The notes beneath the pieces were generated by a model. That model saw only the letters and a program-made list of their open reading frames with translations. It was not told the origin of the DNA and did not search any database. Source: CAZIPN01 sp964541225 (GTDB lineage: Bacteria; Actinomycetota; Coriobacteriia; Anaerosomatales; JAAXUF01). From it: 64,000 bases of DNA. The translations under genes and the position numbers were made by a program. Below, in pieces: positions 8,451 to 16,679 of the stretch; position 1 is the stretch's first letter; the number at the start of each line of letters is the position of its first letter. The stretch lies in NCBI GenBank assembly GCA_964541225.1, contig CAZIPN010000003.1:27753-91752 (forward strand), read 5' to 3'.

Positions 8451-9734
8451 TTATCGGAACCGAGCGTTCTCCCCTTTAAGGTCGCCGAGAAGAACGTCGG
8501 CGTACTTGCGGAACTTCTCGTAGGTCTTTGTCCCGGCCTTGACGCCAACCCGAGACTCCCCAAACCACATCTCGACCGGTGCAACCATCGTGAACTCGGC
8601 GTACTCGGCGCGCAGACCAAGCGGGAGTGCCTCCGGCGGGCGCTGGCTCGCGAGAGACGAACCCGCGGGCGTCTCCAGGTCGACCCGCACGTGCGCGCGC
8701 GGACGCACGTGTCGCGGCTCGGGCGAGACAGACGATGTCTGTGCGACGGGCGGCGCTGCCGCAGGCTCCGCAGCGCGAACGACTGTGGCAGGCCGGGTCT
8801 TGGGCACCTCAGGTGCGGGAGCCGGCTCGGGAACTGCAGGGGACACCCGCTCGGGCGCGACCGAGGGAACGGGCGCTGGGATGGACAAGGGAGGGGCCGC
8901 AGGGACGGCCGCAGGCGCAGGTGAGGGTATCGGACGCGGGGCTGGCGCTGGCATCGGCTCGGGCTCGGGCTCGGGGGCCGGTATCGGCTCGGGTGCGGGC
9001 GCTGAGGGCGGCTCGGGTGCGGGGGCCGAGGGCGGCTCGGGTGCGGGGCCGGGGGTGGGCTCGGGTGCGGGGGCCGGTATCGGCTCGCGCGACACGGCTG
9101 GAGTCGGAGCGGGTTCTGGAATCCACTCAAAGGTGGGAGCAGGCACAACCGCAACCGGCTGCGGCGCTTCCAGGCCCGTGTCATGAACTACTTGCGGGAC
9201 AATGGATTCCAACTCCAAGGTCGCGGGTGCCGGCGGCCTGAGCGACGGCGTGGGCGAAGGTGGCACTTCCCCGCCGCCCGCTGGCGCGACAACGGGCGGT
9301 TGAGCCGGAGGCTCCAGCGGTGCTGGCGGCGTGACCGGAGACGCAGGCGCAGGCTGTGAGCGCGCCGCAGCCGATCCACCGGTCGTGGACGCAGGTTCGG
9401 GGGGCTTGAACGAACCAATGCGCTCGGCAAGCGAGACTTCCCCAAGGCGGCTCGCCGGAGCAGGTTCGGCGGCGGGTTCCCAATTGCCGACCTTGAGTGG
9501 AGCGCGTAGCGACGCGCTGAGGCTATCGGGGTTCATCGGCAAGTCGAGCCCTTCGAGACTCGCGTCGATGACGCGGTCGGGAGCTGGCGGGAGAGCTGGC
9601 CACTCGCCAGGCTGCTGGACCGGCTCGAACTCCTCGTGCTTGCGTGCCGAGCGAACAACTGCTGAGAGAAACGCTACCAGCGCGACGAACACGAAGAGGA
9701 GCGCCGCTGCGAGGATAGCAAGACGCACCTCCAC
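8451..9734 (-). CDS. Proline-rich single-pass membrane protein of unknown function
   Basis: A 427-residue protein I do not recognise. It starts with a transmembrane helix (residues 4-27, LAILAAALLFVFVALVAFLS), then a basic stop-transfer run. About 300 residues of Pro/Ala/Glu-rich sequence follow, with tandem PAPEP/PSAPAPEP units. A conserved-looking C-terminal segment of about 55 residues contains EYAEFTMVAPVEMWFGESRVGVKAG and KFRKYADVLLGDLKG. The Pro/Ala segment could act as a long tether that brings the C-terminal domain to a partner. The GTG start is two bases after the GTPase stop, and pilB follows 90 bases on, so a pilus-associated role with the GTPase is likely but inferred. Confidence 0.85.
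   Translation of the reverse strand: MEVRLAILAAALLFVFVALVAFLSAVVRSARKHEEFEPVQQPGEWPALPPAPDRVIDASLEGLDLPMNPDSLSASLRAPLKVGNWEPAAEPAPASRLGEVSLAERIGSFKPPEPASTTGGSAAARSQPAPASPVTPPAPLEPPAQPPVVAPAGGGEVPPSPTPSLRPPAPATLELESIVPQVVHDTGLEAPQPVAVVPAPTFEWIPEPAPTPAVSREPIPAPAPEPTPGPAPEPPSAPAPEPPSAPAPEPIPAPEPEPEPMPAPAPRPIPSPAPAAVPAAPPLSIPAPVPSVAPERVSPAVPEPAPAPEVPKTRPATVVRAAEPAAAPPVAQTSSVSPEPRHVRPRAHVRVDLETPAGSSLASQRPPEALPLGLRAEYAEFTMVAPVEMWFGESRVGVKAGTKTYEKFRKYADVLLGDLKGENARFR
8936..9112. repeat. Imperfect tandem repeat encoding PAPEP units
   Basis: GC-rich near-identical units (GGCTCGGGTGCGGGGGCC-like) repeat with an 18- to 30-base period inside the proline-rich gene. Such tracts vary in copy number by slippage, so the tether length may differ among strains. 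Confidence 0.6.
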
Positions 9735-9736
9735 GG

Positions 9737-10264
9737 CTACTCCATGCTCTTGAGGATCTCGTACAGCAGCCCAAGCAGTGCTGCCTTCACCGAATCGCGA
9801 CTGCGAGCATCTACGGGCAAGAGAGGGGTGTCGTCGGTGAGCTCCAGGTCCGAACGCACTCTGCGCAGTGTCTCCTGATCGTCGGCCGAAACCTTGTTCG
9901 CGGCAACGATGAATGGCACGTCGGACATCTCTGTGAAGAACCGGATCATGCCTCGGGTGTCTTCGAACGTGCCGGGTTCATCGGCATCAACCAGCACCAC
10001 GAAACCGAGCATGCCTTCGGAAAGTGTCTCCCACATGAAGCTGAATCGCTCCTGCCCGGGAGTCCCAAAGAGGTAGAGCACGACGTCGTCAGAGACCGTG
10101 ATGCGTCCGAAGTCCATGGCGACAGTCGTCTCACCGTCGCCCTCCCCCGCTGCGGCACTGATCTGCCGCTCGGTCGAGAGTACGGTGATCTCGCTCACCG
10201 ACTTGATGAACGTCGTCTTCCCCGCATTGAATGGACCTGTGACAACTACTTTGACGGACTGCAT
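9737..10264 (-). CDS. Small Ras-like GTPase (CvnD/MglA type)
   Basis: A 175-residue soluble small GTPase. G1 is GPFNAGKTT (residues 10-18), G3/switch II is FGTPGQERFSFMWE near residue 70, G4 is ANKVS and G5 is DARSRDSV. The FMWETLSEG and VVLVDADEP stretches match the actinobacterial CvnD family, which works with roadblock proteins; MglA of myxobacteria, which sets pilus polarity, is a more distant relative. G4 has Ser where NKxD has Asp. The gene lies between the DUF4388 and proline-rich genes in the pilus operon. Its role as a switch for pilus placement or activity is inference. Confidence 0.9.
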   Translation of the reverse strand: MQSVKVVVTGPFNAGKTTFIKSVSEITVLSTERQISAAAGEGDGETTVAMDFGRITVSDDVVLYLFGTPGQERFSFMWETLSEGMLGFVVLVDADEPGTFEDTRGMIRFFTEMSDVPFIVAANKVSADDQETLRRVRSDLELTDDTPLLPVDARSRDSVKAALLGLLYEILKSME

Positions 10265-10281
10265 GCGGTCAGGCTCTTCCT

Positions 10282-12723
10282 CTACAGGCTCTTGATACCA
10301 TCAATGATCTTCATCAGCGTGTCACGATCGACACGCGCGTCTCGGCGAAGCAGCGCTTCACCTTCGGCCGGCAGCTTCCGGACACTCGCCGATGGCCTCA
10401 CTGGACGATCGGCACCGGTCAGTGCCGACAGCTCGTCGGTGAGTTCACCGGAGAAACTGAAATCCTTCTCCAGCGTCAGGTCGTCGAGATACGCATCCGT
10501 GGAGATCACACCCGCAGTGGGCTCTGATGGCTCCTCAAGCAGCGGATTCAACTCGGCCTCGGGCGCTGGAGCGGCCTCAGCGGCGCCAGCATTCTGCGCA
10601 TCATCGGCGCTGATATCCAGCGATTCCAGCAAGGCCGAAAAGTCCGCCTCTCCGCCGACTTCTTGGCCAGCCACGCTGGCAGCCGCCTGCGATGCGGCGA
10701 CTTCCTCGGACGGCCCCGCGATGCCCATCGGTTCGACAACCGGCTCAAACCCGGGCGCCTCGGCCTGGGTCTCAGGCACGACCTGCAATTCCTCAGCAGG
10801 CGCCTCAGACGCCGGTGCGGTTGGCTCTTCGGATTCGGCGAGTTCTGCTGGCATCTCGCCCAGCCCGAGCGCCATCAGGTCATGCTCGAAATCGCCCGGT
10901 TGCCCCGCCTCAGCGGTTGGAGCGACCGGGCTGGCCTCGGCGGTCGGCTCAGGTACTGCCTCGGTCTCGGGGAATGCGGCCTCGGCCTCAGCAGCGGACA
11001 CCGCCTCGGGTGAGACAGCCTCCGGCTCACCGGCAGCTACGACCTCAGGAACGACGCTGGAGAGAGGCTCAACCTCGGTGACCGCCTCCTCTTCCCCCGG
11101 CACCCCCTCGGATTCTGCAGCAGCGGGAACGATGACGAACGTGCCCGGCTCAAGCGGCGGTGCTGGCTCCGGCGTGACACTTGGTTCTTCGAGGGCCTCG
11201 GCAACCGACTGCAACTCGGGCGCGAGTTCGTGCACCGTCACCGGCTCAGGCTCTGCGGTCTCTTCCGGTGCGGCTTCAGGTGCAGCAGCTTCGAGGACGG
11301 TCTCCTCGGCCGACACTTCGGGTGGTGCCTCAGCAGGGACCTCGGGGGCGGCAGCTTCAGGTGGTGCCTCGGCAGGGACCTCGGGAGCGACCTCAGCAGA
11401 GGCCTCGGGCGCGGCGGCCTCAGGTGGTGCCTGGCGAGCGGCCTCGGGTTGCTCCTCGGGGGCAACCTCCGCTTCCAGCTCGATCGGGGCTTCCTCGGCA
11501 GGCGGCGCGAGTTCGGTGAGATCGCCGAGCAACTCCTCGACCGACGGCACCGAGAGATCTGGACCGGCCTGCGCTTCCTGCGACGCGGCGATGAACGCCG
11601 GTTCCTCGCCGGGCGTGTACGGAGCTGCCGGCTTCTTCTCGGCGGGAGCGGCGGGCTCATGGGGCGCATGCTCCAGCACGGCGCCCATCGCGGCCTCGAG
11701 TGCCGCGATATCCTCGGCGGTCGCGGGTTGTGGCTCCGCCCCCAGAAACGTCGGTACCTCGGCCGCAGCGGCAGGACCGCTCGTGGCTTCGCGCGCGGCT
11801 TCCGCCGACTCCTCAGCACCTTGCTCCTCGGCGACTTGGGCCTCGGCGACTTGGGCTTGCGCGGGGGCAGTCACCTCGGGTTCCTCGGCGACGTGCGGAG
11901 CGGCAGCCTGTTCGGCCTCAAGCTCGGCCGCCCTCTGCTTGTCCAACTCCGCTTGCTTCGCCTCTCGCTCAAGGCGCTCGGCGCGCAAGGCGACGGCTTC
12001 TTCGTCGGAGGCAAACTCAAGAAGACCTGCCGAGAACAGACCGTAGACGACGCGCGCCACCTCAAAATCGGTGGTGTTGATGGCGACCGCAAGCTCAGCA
12101 ACGGATCGGCTGCCGTCCACGAGCAACAGCAGGTTCCACTCAATCGGCTTCAGGGATATCTCGAACGTGCCTTCCCCTGGTGCCGTGGCCATCTTGAAAA
12201 CGATGTCGGTGGACGGGATCTTCTTCTTGATCCGATTCCACTCTTCGAGACGTCGGCTTCCCTCCATGATCACGTTCTCGATGGAGACGGTCAGGCCGAT
12301 GTCTTCTTCCAGGGCTTCGGGCATGGCTTCGAACTCGAAATCGCCGTCGTCCCAGCGCATGAGGTCGAAGATGGTGTCCTGAATCTGCTCCTGTACAAAG
12401 ACCTCGAGCACCTCATCCGTGATGTAGCCTTCTTCGACAAGAATCTCGCCGAGGCGCTTTCCACCTTCCGGTTCCGCAGCCCTAAGCTCCAGTGCCCTCT
12501 CAAGCGCCATCGGCGTGATGCGCTGCGCGCGCACGAGACGCTCGCCGAGCGGTTCCGTGCGCCAATTTGACTGGGCGAAGAACACATCCCCCTCGCGGAA
12601 CCACACGCTGCCCTGTGCGCCGTCTTCTCGGCGAATGCGCAGCACACCGGTCTTCCCGCTGAAAGTGACCAGCTGGAAGATATCCGGGAGACTCAGTTCC
12701 TTGAGATTGCCACGCAATGCCAC
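10282..12723 (-). CDS. DUF4388/MshEN-like protein with long Ala/Glu/Pro tail
   Basis: An 813-residue protein. Residues 1-57 form a DUF4388 head (LKELSLPDIFQLVTFSGKTG). Residues 59-113 hold two MshEN-like repeats (LGERLVRAQRIT, RLGEILVEEGYIT). Residues 193-240 look like a winged helix (PIEWNLLLLVDGSRSVAEL). A short charged helix follows, then about 480 residues of low-complexity Ala/Glu/Pro with repeated EVPAEAPPE units. The end, about 85 residues, is ordered again (DAYLDDLTLEKDFSFSGEL ... TLMKIIDGIKSL). DUF4388 proteins occur with GTPase/roadblock and two-component systems. GTG at 12723 has a weak GGCGGA box. It may scaffold the GTPase; this is inference. Confidence 0.88.
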   Translation of the reverse strand: MALRGNLKELSLPDIFQLVTFSGKTGVLRIRREDGAQGSVWFREGDVFFAQSNWRTEPLGERLVRAQRITPMALERALELRAAEPEGGKRLGEILVEEGYITDEVLEVFVQEQIQDTIFDLMRWDDGDFEFEAMPEALEEDIGLTVSIENVIMEGSRRLEEWNRIKKKIPSTDIVFKMATAPGEGTFEISLKPIEWNLLLLVDGSRSVAELAVAINTTDFEVARVVYGLFSAGLLEFASDEEAVALRAERLEREAKQAELDKQRAAELEAEQAAAPHVAEEPEVTAPAQAQVAEAQVAEEQGAEESAEAAREATSGPAAAAEVPTFLGAEPQPATAEDIAALEAAMGAVLEHAPHEPAAPAEKKPAAPYTPGEEPAFIAASQEAQAGPDLSVPSVEELLGDLTELAPPAEEAPIELEAEVAPEEQPEAARQAPPEAAAPEASAEVAPEVPAEAPPEAAAPEVPAEAPPEVSAEETVLEAAAPEAAPEETAEPEPVTVHELAPELQSVAEALEEPSVTPEPAPPLEPGTFVIVPAAAESEGVPGEEEAVTEVEPLSSVVPEVVAAGEPEAVSPEAVSAAEAEAAFPETEAVPEPTAEASPVAPTAEAGQPGDFEHDLMALGLGEMPAELAESEEPTAPASEAPAEELQVVPETQAEAPGFEPVVEPMGIAGPSEEVAASQAAASVAGQEVGGEADFSALLESLDISADDAQNAGAAEAAPAPEAELNPLLEEPSEPTAGVISTDAYLDDLTLEKDFSFSGELTDELSALTGADRPVRPSASVRKLPAEGEALLRRDARVDRDTLMKIIDGIKSL

Positions 12724-12764
12724 TTAGGTATCCGCCCCATGGTGTGATGGAGAATTCAAGGCCG

Positions 12765-13385
12765 TCAGCCGAGAATCTCGGCGATCGTGTCGGCCGTATC
12801 TCGCATGTCGTACAGTACGAGCCCGAGCTTCGCCTCAACATCGGCGATGCACGTCAGCACCGCCTTGTCACCTGCGGCGATGAGCATCACGTAGCCGGTC
12901 TCCCCTTCGATGAAGACCTGCGTGAGAGCGCCCCGCCCGAGCTCAGCCGCCGCTCGCTCGCCGAGCCCAAGGATGGCCGCTGACATCGCACCAACGCGGT
13001 CGTCTTGCATGCTGTCTGGCAAAGCCGCAGCCATCGTGAATCCATCCAGCGAAACAAGGGCCGCAGCCAACACCTCCTGGTTGTTCTCCATGAGCGCGTC
13101 AAGCGCTGCCGCCAGGCGTTCCTCACGACTCGGGCGGTGAGCCACTGCGGCAGCGCGCGGTTCAGGCGCAGGCGCTTGGACTGGGGCAGGCTCAACAGGA
13201 GCGGGAACCTCTGCCGGGGGAGCCGCCGCGGTCGAAACGGGCGGTTCGGCAGGCGGAGCCGCTTGGGCAGGAGCTTGGGCGGGAGAGCCCGGCACTACAA
13301 CGGGCGCCGGGAGCAACTCGTCGTCTTCGGCGAAAGCGTCGTCTCCGTCGCTTAGGAAGAAATCGCCAAATGCATTGTCCGCCAC
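12765..13385 (-). CDS. Roadblock/LC7-domain protein (MglB/CvnB-like) with Pro-rich N-terminus
   Basis: A 206-residue protein. The first 30 residues are acidic (FGDFFLSDGDDAFAEDDELL), followed by an Ala/Pro linker to about residue 85. A C-terminal roadblock/LC7 domain begins at LAAALDALMENNQEVLAAALVS and runs to the end, with the GFTMAAALPD and LGRGALTQVFIEGETGYVMLIAAG strands. Roadblock proteins such as MglB and CvnB are GTPase partners or activating proteins. It begins with GTG behind GGAGGT. The DUF4388 gene follows, then the GTPase, so the three probably form one signalling unit. Confidence 0.9.
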   Translation of the reverse strand: MADNAFGDFFLSDGDDAFAEDDELLPAPVVVPGSPAQAPAQAAPPAEPPVSTAAAPPAEVPAPVEPAPVQAPAPEPRAAAVAHRPSREERLAAALDALMENNQEVLAAALVSLDGFTMAAALPDSMQDDRVGAMSAAILGLGERAAAELGRGALTQVFIEGETGYVMLIAAGDKAVLTCIADVEAKLGLVLYDMRDTADTIAEILG

Positions 13386-13536
13386 CAGAACGCACCTCCG
13401 AAAACCACTGTCAACAGCCTCGCCGAGCAGCGGCTACGCCGCCTCAAGACCACCGTCGGCAAGTCACCTCATACTGTCAGAAAGGCACGGGCGAAACAAC
13501 CGAATCGGCCCCGCCAAGAAGCATTCCGATCTCACG

Positions 13537-15210
13537 CTAGACCACCACGCGAAGTATCTCTTCGATTGAGGTCAGGCCCATCTTCACCTTGGCGAATCCG
13601 TCGTCTCGCAGCGTGAGCATCCCTTCGTCAATCGCGGAGCGCGCCAACACGTCCGATGAAGCGTTCTCAACCGTAAGTCGCTCGAGGTTCTCCGACATCC
13701 GCATGACCTCGTGAATACCCATCCGGCCCTTGTAGCCGATGTCGTTGCACTTCTTGCATCCGCGAGCTCGATAGAGCTTCGGTGGATTCCCTGGCTCGAA
13801 GGGGAAGCCTATGCGAGTCAGCACCGCCTCCTCGGGCGTGTACTGTTCCTTGCAATCGGGGCACAGGCGCCGAGCCAGTCTCTGAGCCATGACAAGCGTG
13901 ATCGCGGACGCCGAAAGGAACGGCTCGATGCCCATCTCGGTGAGCCTCGTGATCGCCGAGGGCGCATCGTTGGTATGCAGCGTCGACAGCACGAGATGTC
14001 CGGTGAGCGCCGCCTCGATGGCGATCGTGCCAGTCTCCTTGTCGCGGATCTCGCCGATCATCACCTTGTCCGGGTCCTGCCTCAGGATGGAACGCAGGGC
14101 AGACGCGAACGTGAGTCCGGCCTTCTCGTGAACTTGCACCTGAGACAGGCCCGCAAGCCTGTACTCAACCGGATCCTCGACAGTGATGAGGTTCGTCTTG
14201 GGATCGTTCGTTTCGTTGATCGCCGCATAGAGCGTGGTCGACTTACCCGAACCGGTTGGACCGGTGACCAAGATGGCGCCGTACGGAAGCGCGAGCGCTT
14301 CCAGCAGCATCCGCAGGTTGTACTCCAAGAAGCCCAGGTCTTTCAGCGACATCATGATCGCGTCCCGGCGCAAGAGACGAAGCACAGCCATCTCGCCGTT
14401 CACTACGGGCAAGACCGCCACCCGGAAATCAACTGCTTTGCCGTCCAGTACCACGCCGAAACGACCGTCCTGCGGTATGCGCCGCTCGGCGATATCCATG
14501 CCGCAGCTGATCTTCAGGCGGCTCACCAGCTGTCGATGCAGCTTCTTCGGCAGTGTGTTGACTACCTGGCACACACCGTCAATCCGAAAGCGAATGCGCA
14601 AGTCACGCTCACCCGGCTCGATGTAGATGTCGCCCGCACCGCTGCGGATCGCCTCGGTCACAATCTGGTTCATGAGCCGAACGACCACCGACTCGGCGCT
14701 TGCCTCCTCGGCTTCCTCCTCGGCCGCAACGCCAACCTGCTGTTCGAGGTCACCGACCATGTCGCCAACGTTTGTCTGCGAGGCGCTGAATCTCTCGATC
14801 GCCGAGAGTAGCTCGCTCTCCGCAGCAACGACCGGTCGAATCTCCCTGCCGGTGACGATGCGCACGTCATCGATCGCGAAGATATTGGCCGGGTCGGCCA
14901 TGGCAATGATGAGTTCGTCGTCTTGCACCTTGATCGGCAGGACAGCGTAGCGGCGCATCAGATCCAACTTGAGCAGAAGCGCTGCGTTTGGATCGATCTC
15001 GTAGGCTCCGATGTCGACGTAGGGCAAGCCCATGGATTCAGCCACGGCCTTGGCGACGGTGACTTCGTCGGCGAAGCCGAGTTCGTCAAGAACGTGCGGA
15101 AGCGGACGACCGTCAGCGACTGCCACTGCCTCGGCAAGTTGCTTGTCATCAATCAAGCCGGTGCCCACAAGGAGCCGGCCCAATCGCATGCTGTTGGCCG
15201 CTGCCGCCAT
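13537..15210 (-). CDS. Second PilB/GspE-family ATPase
   Basis: A 557-residue paralogue of PilB with the same architecture: an MshEN-type N-terminus (RLGRLLVGTGLIDDKQL), Walker A GPTGSGKSTT, the DIYIEPGERDLRIRFRIDG core and a zinc tetracysteine CPDC/CKKC. It is not PilT, which is about 350 residues and lacks the N-domain and cysteines. Alternative explanations are a motor for the second pilin, a motor used under other conditions, or a regulator of PilB. It starts four bases after aroE ends, and the roadblock gene follows after 150 bases with no clear promoter. Which ATPase drives assembly cannot be told from sequence. Confidence 0.9.
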   Translation of the reverse strand: MAAAANSMRLGRLLVGTGLIDDKQLAEAVAVADGRPLPHVLDELGFADEVTVAKAVAESMGLPYVDIGAYEIDPNAALLLKLDLMRRYAVLPIKVQDDELIIAMADPANIFAIDDVRIVTGREIRPVVAAESELLSAIERFSASQTNVGDMVGDLEQQVGVAAEEEAEEASAESVVVRLMNQIVTEAIRSGAGDIYIEPGERDLRIRFRIDGVCQVVNTLPKKLHRQLVSRLKISCGMDIAERRIPQDGRFGVVLDGKAVDFRVAVLPVVNGEMAVLRLLRRDAIMMSLKDLGFLEYNLRMLLEALALPYGAILVTGPTGSGKSTTLYAAINETNDPKTNLITVEDPVEYRLAGLSQVQVHEKAGLTFASALRSILRQDPDKVMIGEIRDKETGTIAIEAALTGHLVLSTLHTNDAPSAITRLTEMGIEPFLSASAITLVMAQRLARRLCPDCKEQYTPEEAVLTRIGFPFEPGNPPKLYRARGCKKCNDIGYKGRMGIHEVMRMSENLERLTVENASSDVLARSAIDEGMLTLRDDGFAKVKMGLTSIEEILRVVV

Positions 15211-15213
15211 GGG

Positions 15214-16113
15214 CTAGCCACTCACCTCCGAGCCATTGCGGACCGCGAGTTCGCGTTGGGCTGCGGCGCGCATGGTCTCTCGCGGGGTTCGCACTTGCGC
15301 ATCGGCATTCCAAATGTCTACGGCGGTCGCGCCCTGTGCGACAAGCATGCCGAGACCATCAAGAACGTGCGCGCCAGCTTCGCGACCGCCAGTGACGAGC
15401 CGCGTGGGAACGGCGGTGCCATATACCATGTCCAGCACTACCTGACCTTCCGTCAGCCATTCCACCGGCACGGGACTCTCTGCCTCGGGATTCATTCCGA
15501 CCGGGGTGGCGTTGATGACGAGGTCGGCAGCGCCAACCACGTCTTCGGCTTCCTCCTGAGTGACGGCATCCAAGTCGATGCCTCCCGCCCGAGGAGCCAT
15601 TCTGTCGAGAAGTTCTTCGGCACGTTCGAGGCTGCGGTTAACCACTGTGATCCTGGCGCATTTCGCCAGAATCAGCGCGACGAATGCGCCAGCTGCCGCC
15701 CCGCCTGCTCCTAGGAGCACCACCGACTTGCCGGAAGGATCGAAACTGGCATCAGTCGAGAGTGACTCGAGCAAACCTCGGCCATCCGTGTTGTAGCCGA
15801 TCAGCCGCCCATCTGAGGTGCAGTGCACAGTGTTCACCGCCCCGGCCATGCTTGCCGCCATGGCTACCTCATCACACAGTTCGAGGATCTCTTCCTTGTA
15901 GGGCATCGTGATGTTGAACCCCACGAATGGCAGCGAGCGTATCGCGGTGACAAGACTTCTCAGCCCGCCCTCGTCCTGCACGGCGAGGGGAACGTAGACC
16001 CAGTCCAGTCCCAGCTCCTGATAGACCGCGTTGTGCATCGCCGGTGAGAGTGAGTGATCGAGTGGCCACCCGATCACTCCCGCCAGTCTGGTCGTCCCCT
16101 GGATGCGAGTCAT
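15214..16113 (-). CDS. aroE: Shikimate dehydrogenase
   Basis: AroE of 299 residues, which reduces 3-dehydroshikimate to shikimate with NADPH in aromatic amino-acid synthesis. The shikimate-binding block GWPLDHSLSPAMHN is at residues 14-27, the catalytic Lys lies in MPYKEE, NTDG is at about residue 94 and the nucleotide loop is GAGGAAAG. ATG at 16113 has GGAGG eight bases upstream; the longer frame adds eight unlikely residues. It follows yqeG, as in Firmicutes, and runs into the second pilus ATPase gene. alaS-ruvX-mltG-aroE neighbourhoods are also usual in Actinomycetota. Confidence 0.95.
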   Translation of the reverse strand: MTRIQGTTRLAGVIGWPLDHSLSPAMHNAVYQELGLDWVYVPLAVQDEGGLRSLVTAIRSLPFVGFNITMPYKEEILELCDEVAMAASMAGAVNTVHCTSDGRLIGYNTDGRGLLESLSTDASFDPSGKSVVLLGAGGAAAGAFVALILAKCARITVVNRSLERAEELLDRMAPRAGGIDLDAVTQEEAEDVVGAADLVINATPVGMNPEAESPVPVEWLTEGQVVLDMVYGTAVPTRLVTGGREAGAHVLDGLGMLVAQGATAVDIWNADAQVRTPRETMRAAAQRELAVRNGSEVSG

Positions 16114-16151
16114 GGAACCTTCCTCCCGTTCGCACAAGACGGCGGCGCCGC

Positions 16152-16673
16152 CTACGACTGAGGCTGCCTCCCCGCCAGAAGCATCCTTTCGATCCGCCGA
16201 AGCAGCAGAGTGTGCGGCAGATCGCTGTGGGACAGCGGCAGCACCATGATCGTCATGATGCCTAGAAGCTTGCCACCGAGCACATCAGTAAACATCTGGT
16301 CGCCGACAATCGCCGAGCGACTGCGCGTGGATCCCACCAGCTTGATGGCCCGCAGGAACGCAACCGGCAATGGCTTCACGGCTCTAGACACAAGCGAGAA
16401 TCCCAACTCATCGGCAATCCTCTTGACGCGCTCGTGCCAGTTGTTGGACACGAGACATACGGTCATGCCCTTGTCGGCAAGCTGCGCGCACCACTGCGCG
16501 ATCTCCTCGGGTACGACATTCGTATCACGAGGCACGAGCGTATTGTCGAGATCAACCAGGAGCGTGTCGATTCCACGTGCTCTCAGTTTGTCGACGCTGA
16601 TTTCCCGAACGCTGCGCAGGTAGATATCAGGGCCGAATCCGTGGGTCTTGTTCGGTGATGGTTGCCTGGACAT
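16152..16673 (-). CDS. YqeG-family HAD phosphatase
   Basis: A 173-residue HAD-superfamily (subclass IIIA) protein of the YqeG family. The nucleophile motif is DLDNTLVP near residue 41, motif II is VSNN, and the K/GDQ motifs (AVKPLP, IVGDQMFTDVLGG) follow in order. The family member YqeG of Bacillus lies beside yqeH and aroE, and aroE follows here too, so the assignment has contextual support. The physiological substrate of the family is not settled. Six bases separate it from the TPR-like gene upstream, so it is in the same transcript. Confidence 0.9.
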   Translation of the reverse strand: MSRQPSPNKTHGFGPDIYLRSVREISVDKLRARGIDTLLVDLDNTLVPRDTNVVPEEIAQWCAQLADKGMTVCLVSNNWHERVKRIADELGFSLVSRAVKPLPVAFLRAIKLVGSTRSRSAIVGDQMFTDVLGGKLLGIMTIMVLPLSHSDLPHTLLLRRIERMLLAGRQPQS

Positions 16674-16679
16674 CCGCAG

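Noticed and set aside
8359..9184. Upstream extension of pilB to 833 residues
   Set aside because: The extra 275 residues are Arg/Pro/Ser-rich and overlap the proline-rich gene in another frame; GTG at 8359 gives the normal PilB length with a ribosome-binding site.
10292..12570. Long plus-strand Ser/Ala- and Arg/Leu-rich frames over the DUF4388 gene
   Set aside because: They arise from the GC-rich Ala/Glu/Pro repeat coding; the minus-strand frame has a clear domain head and tail.
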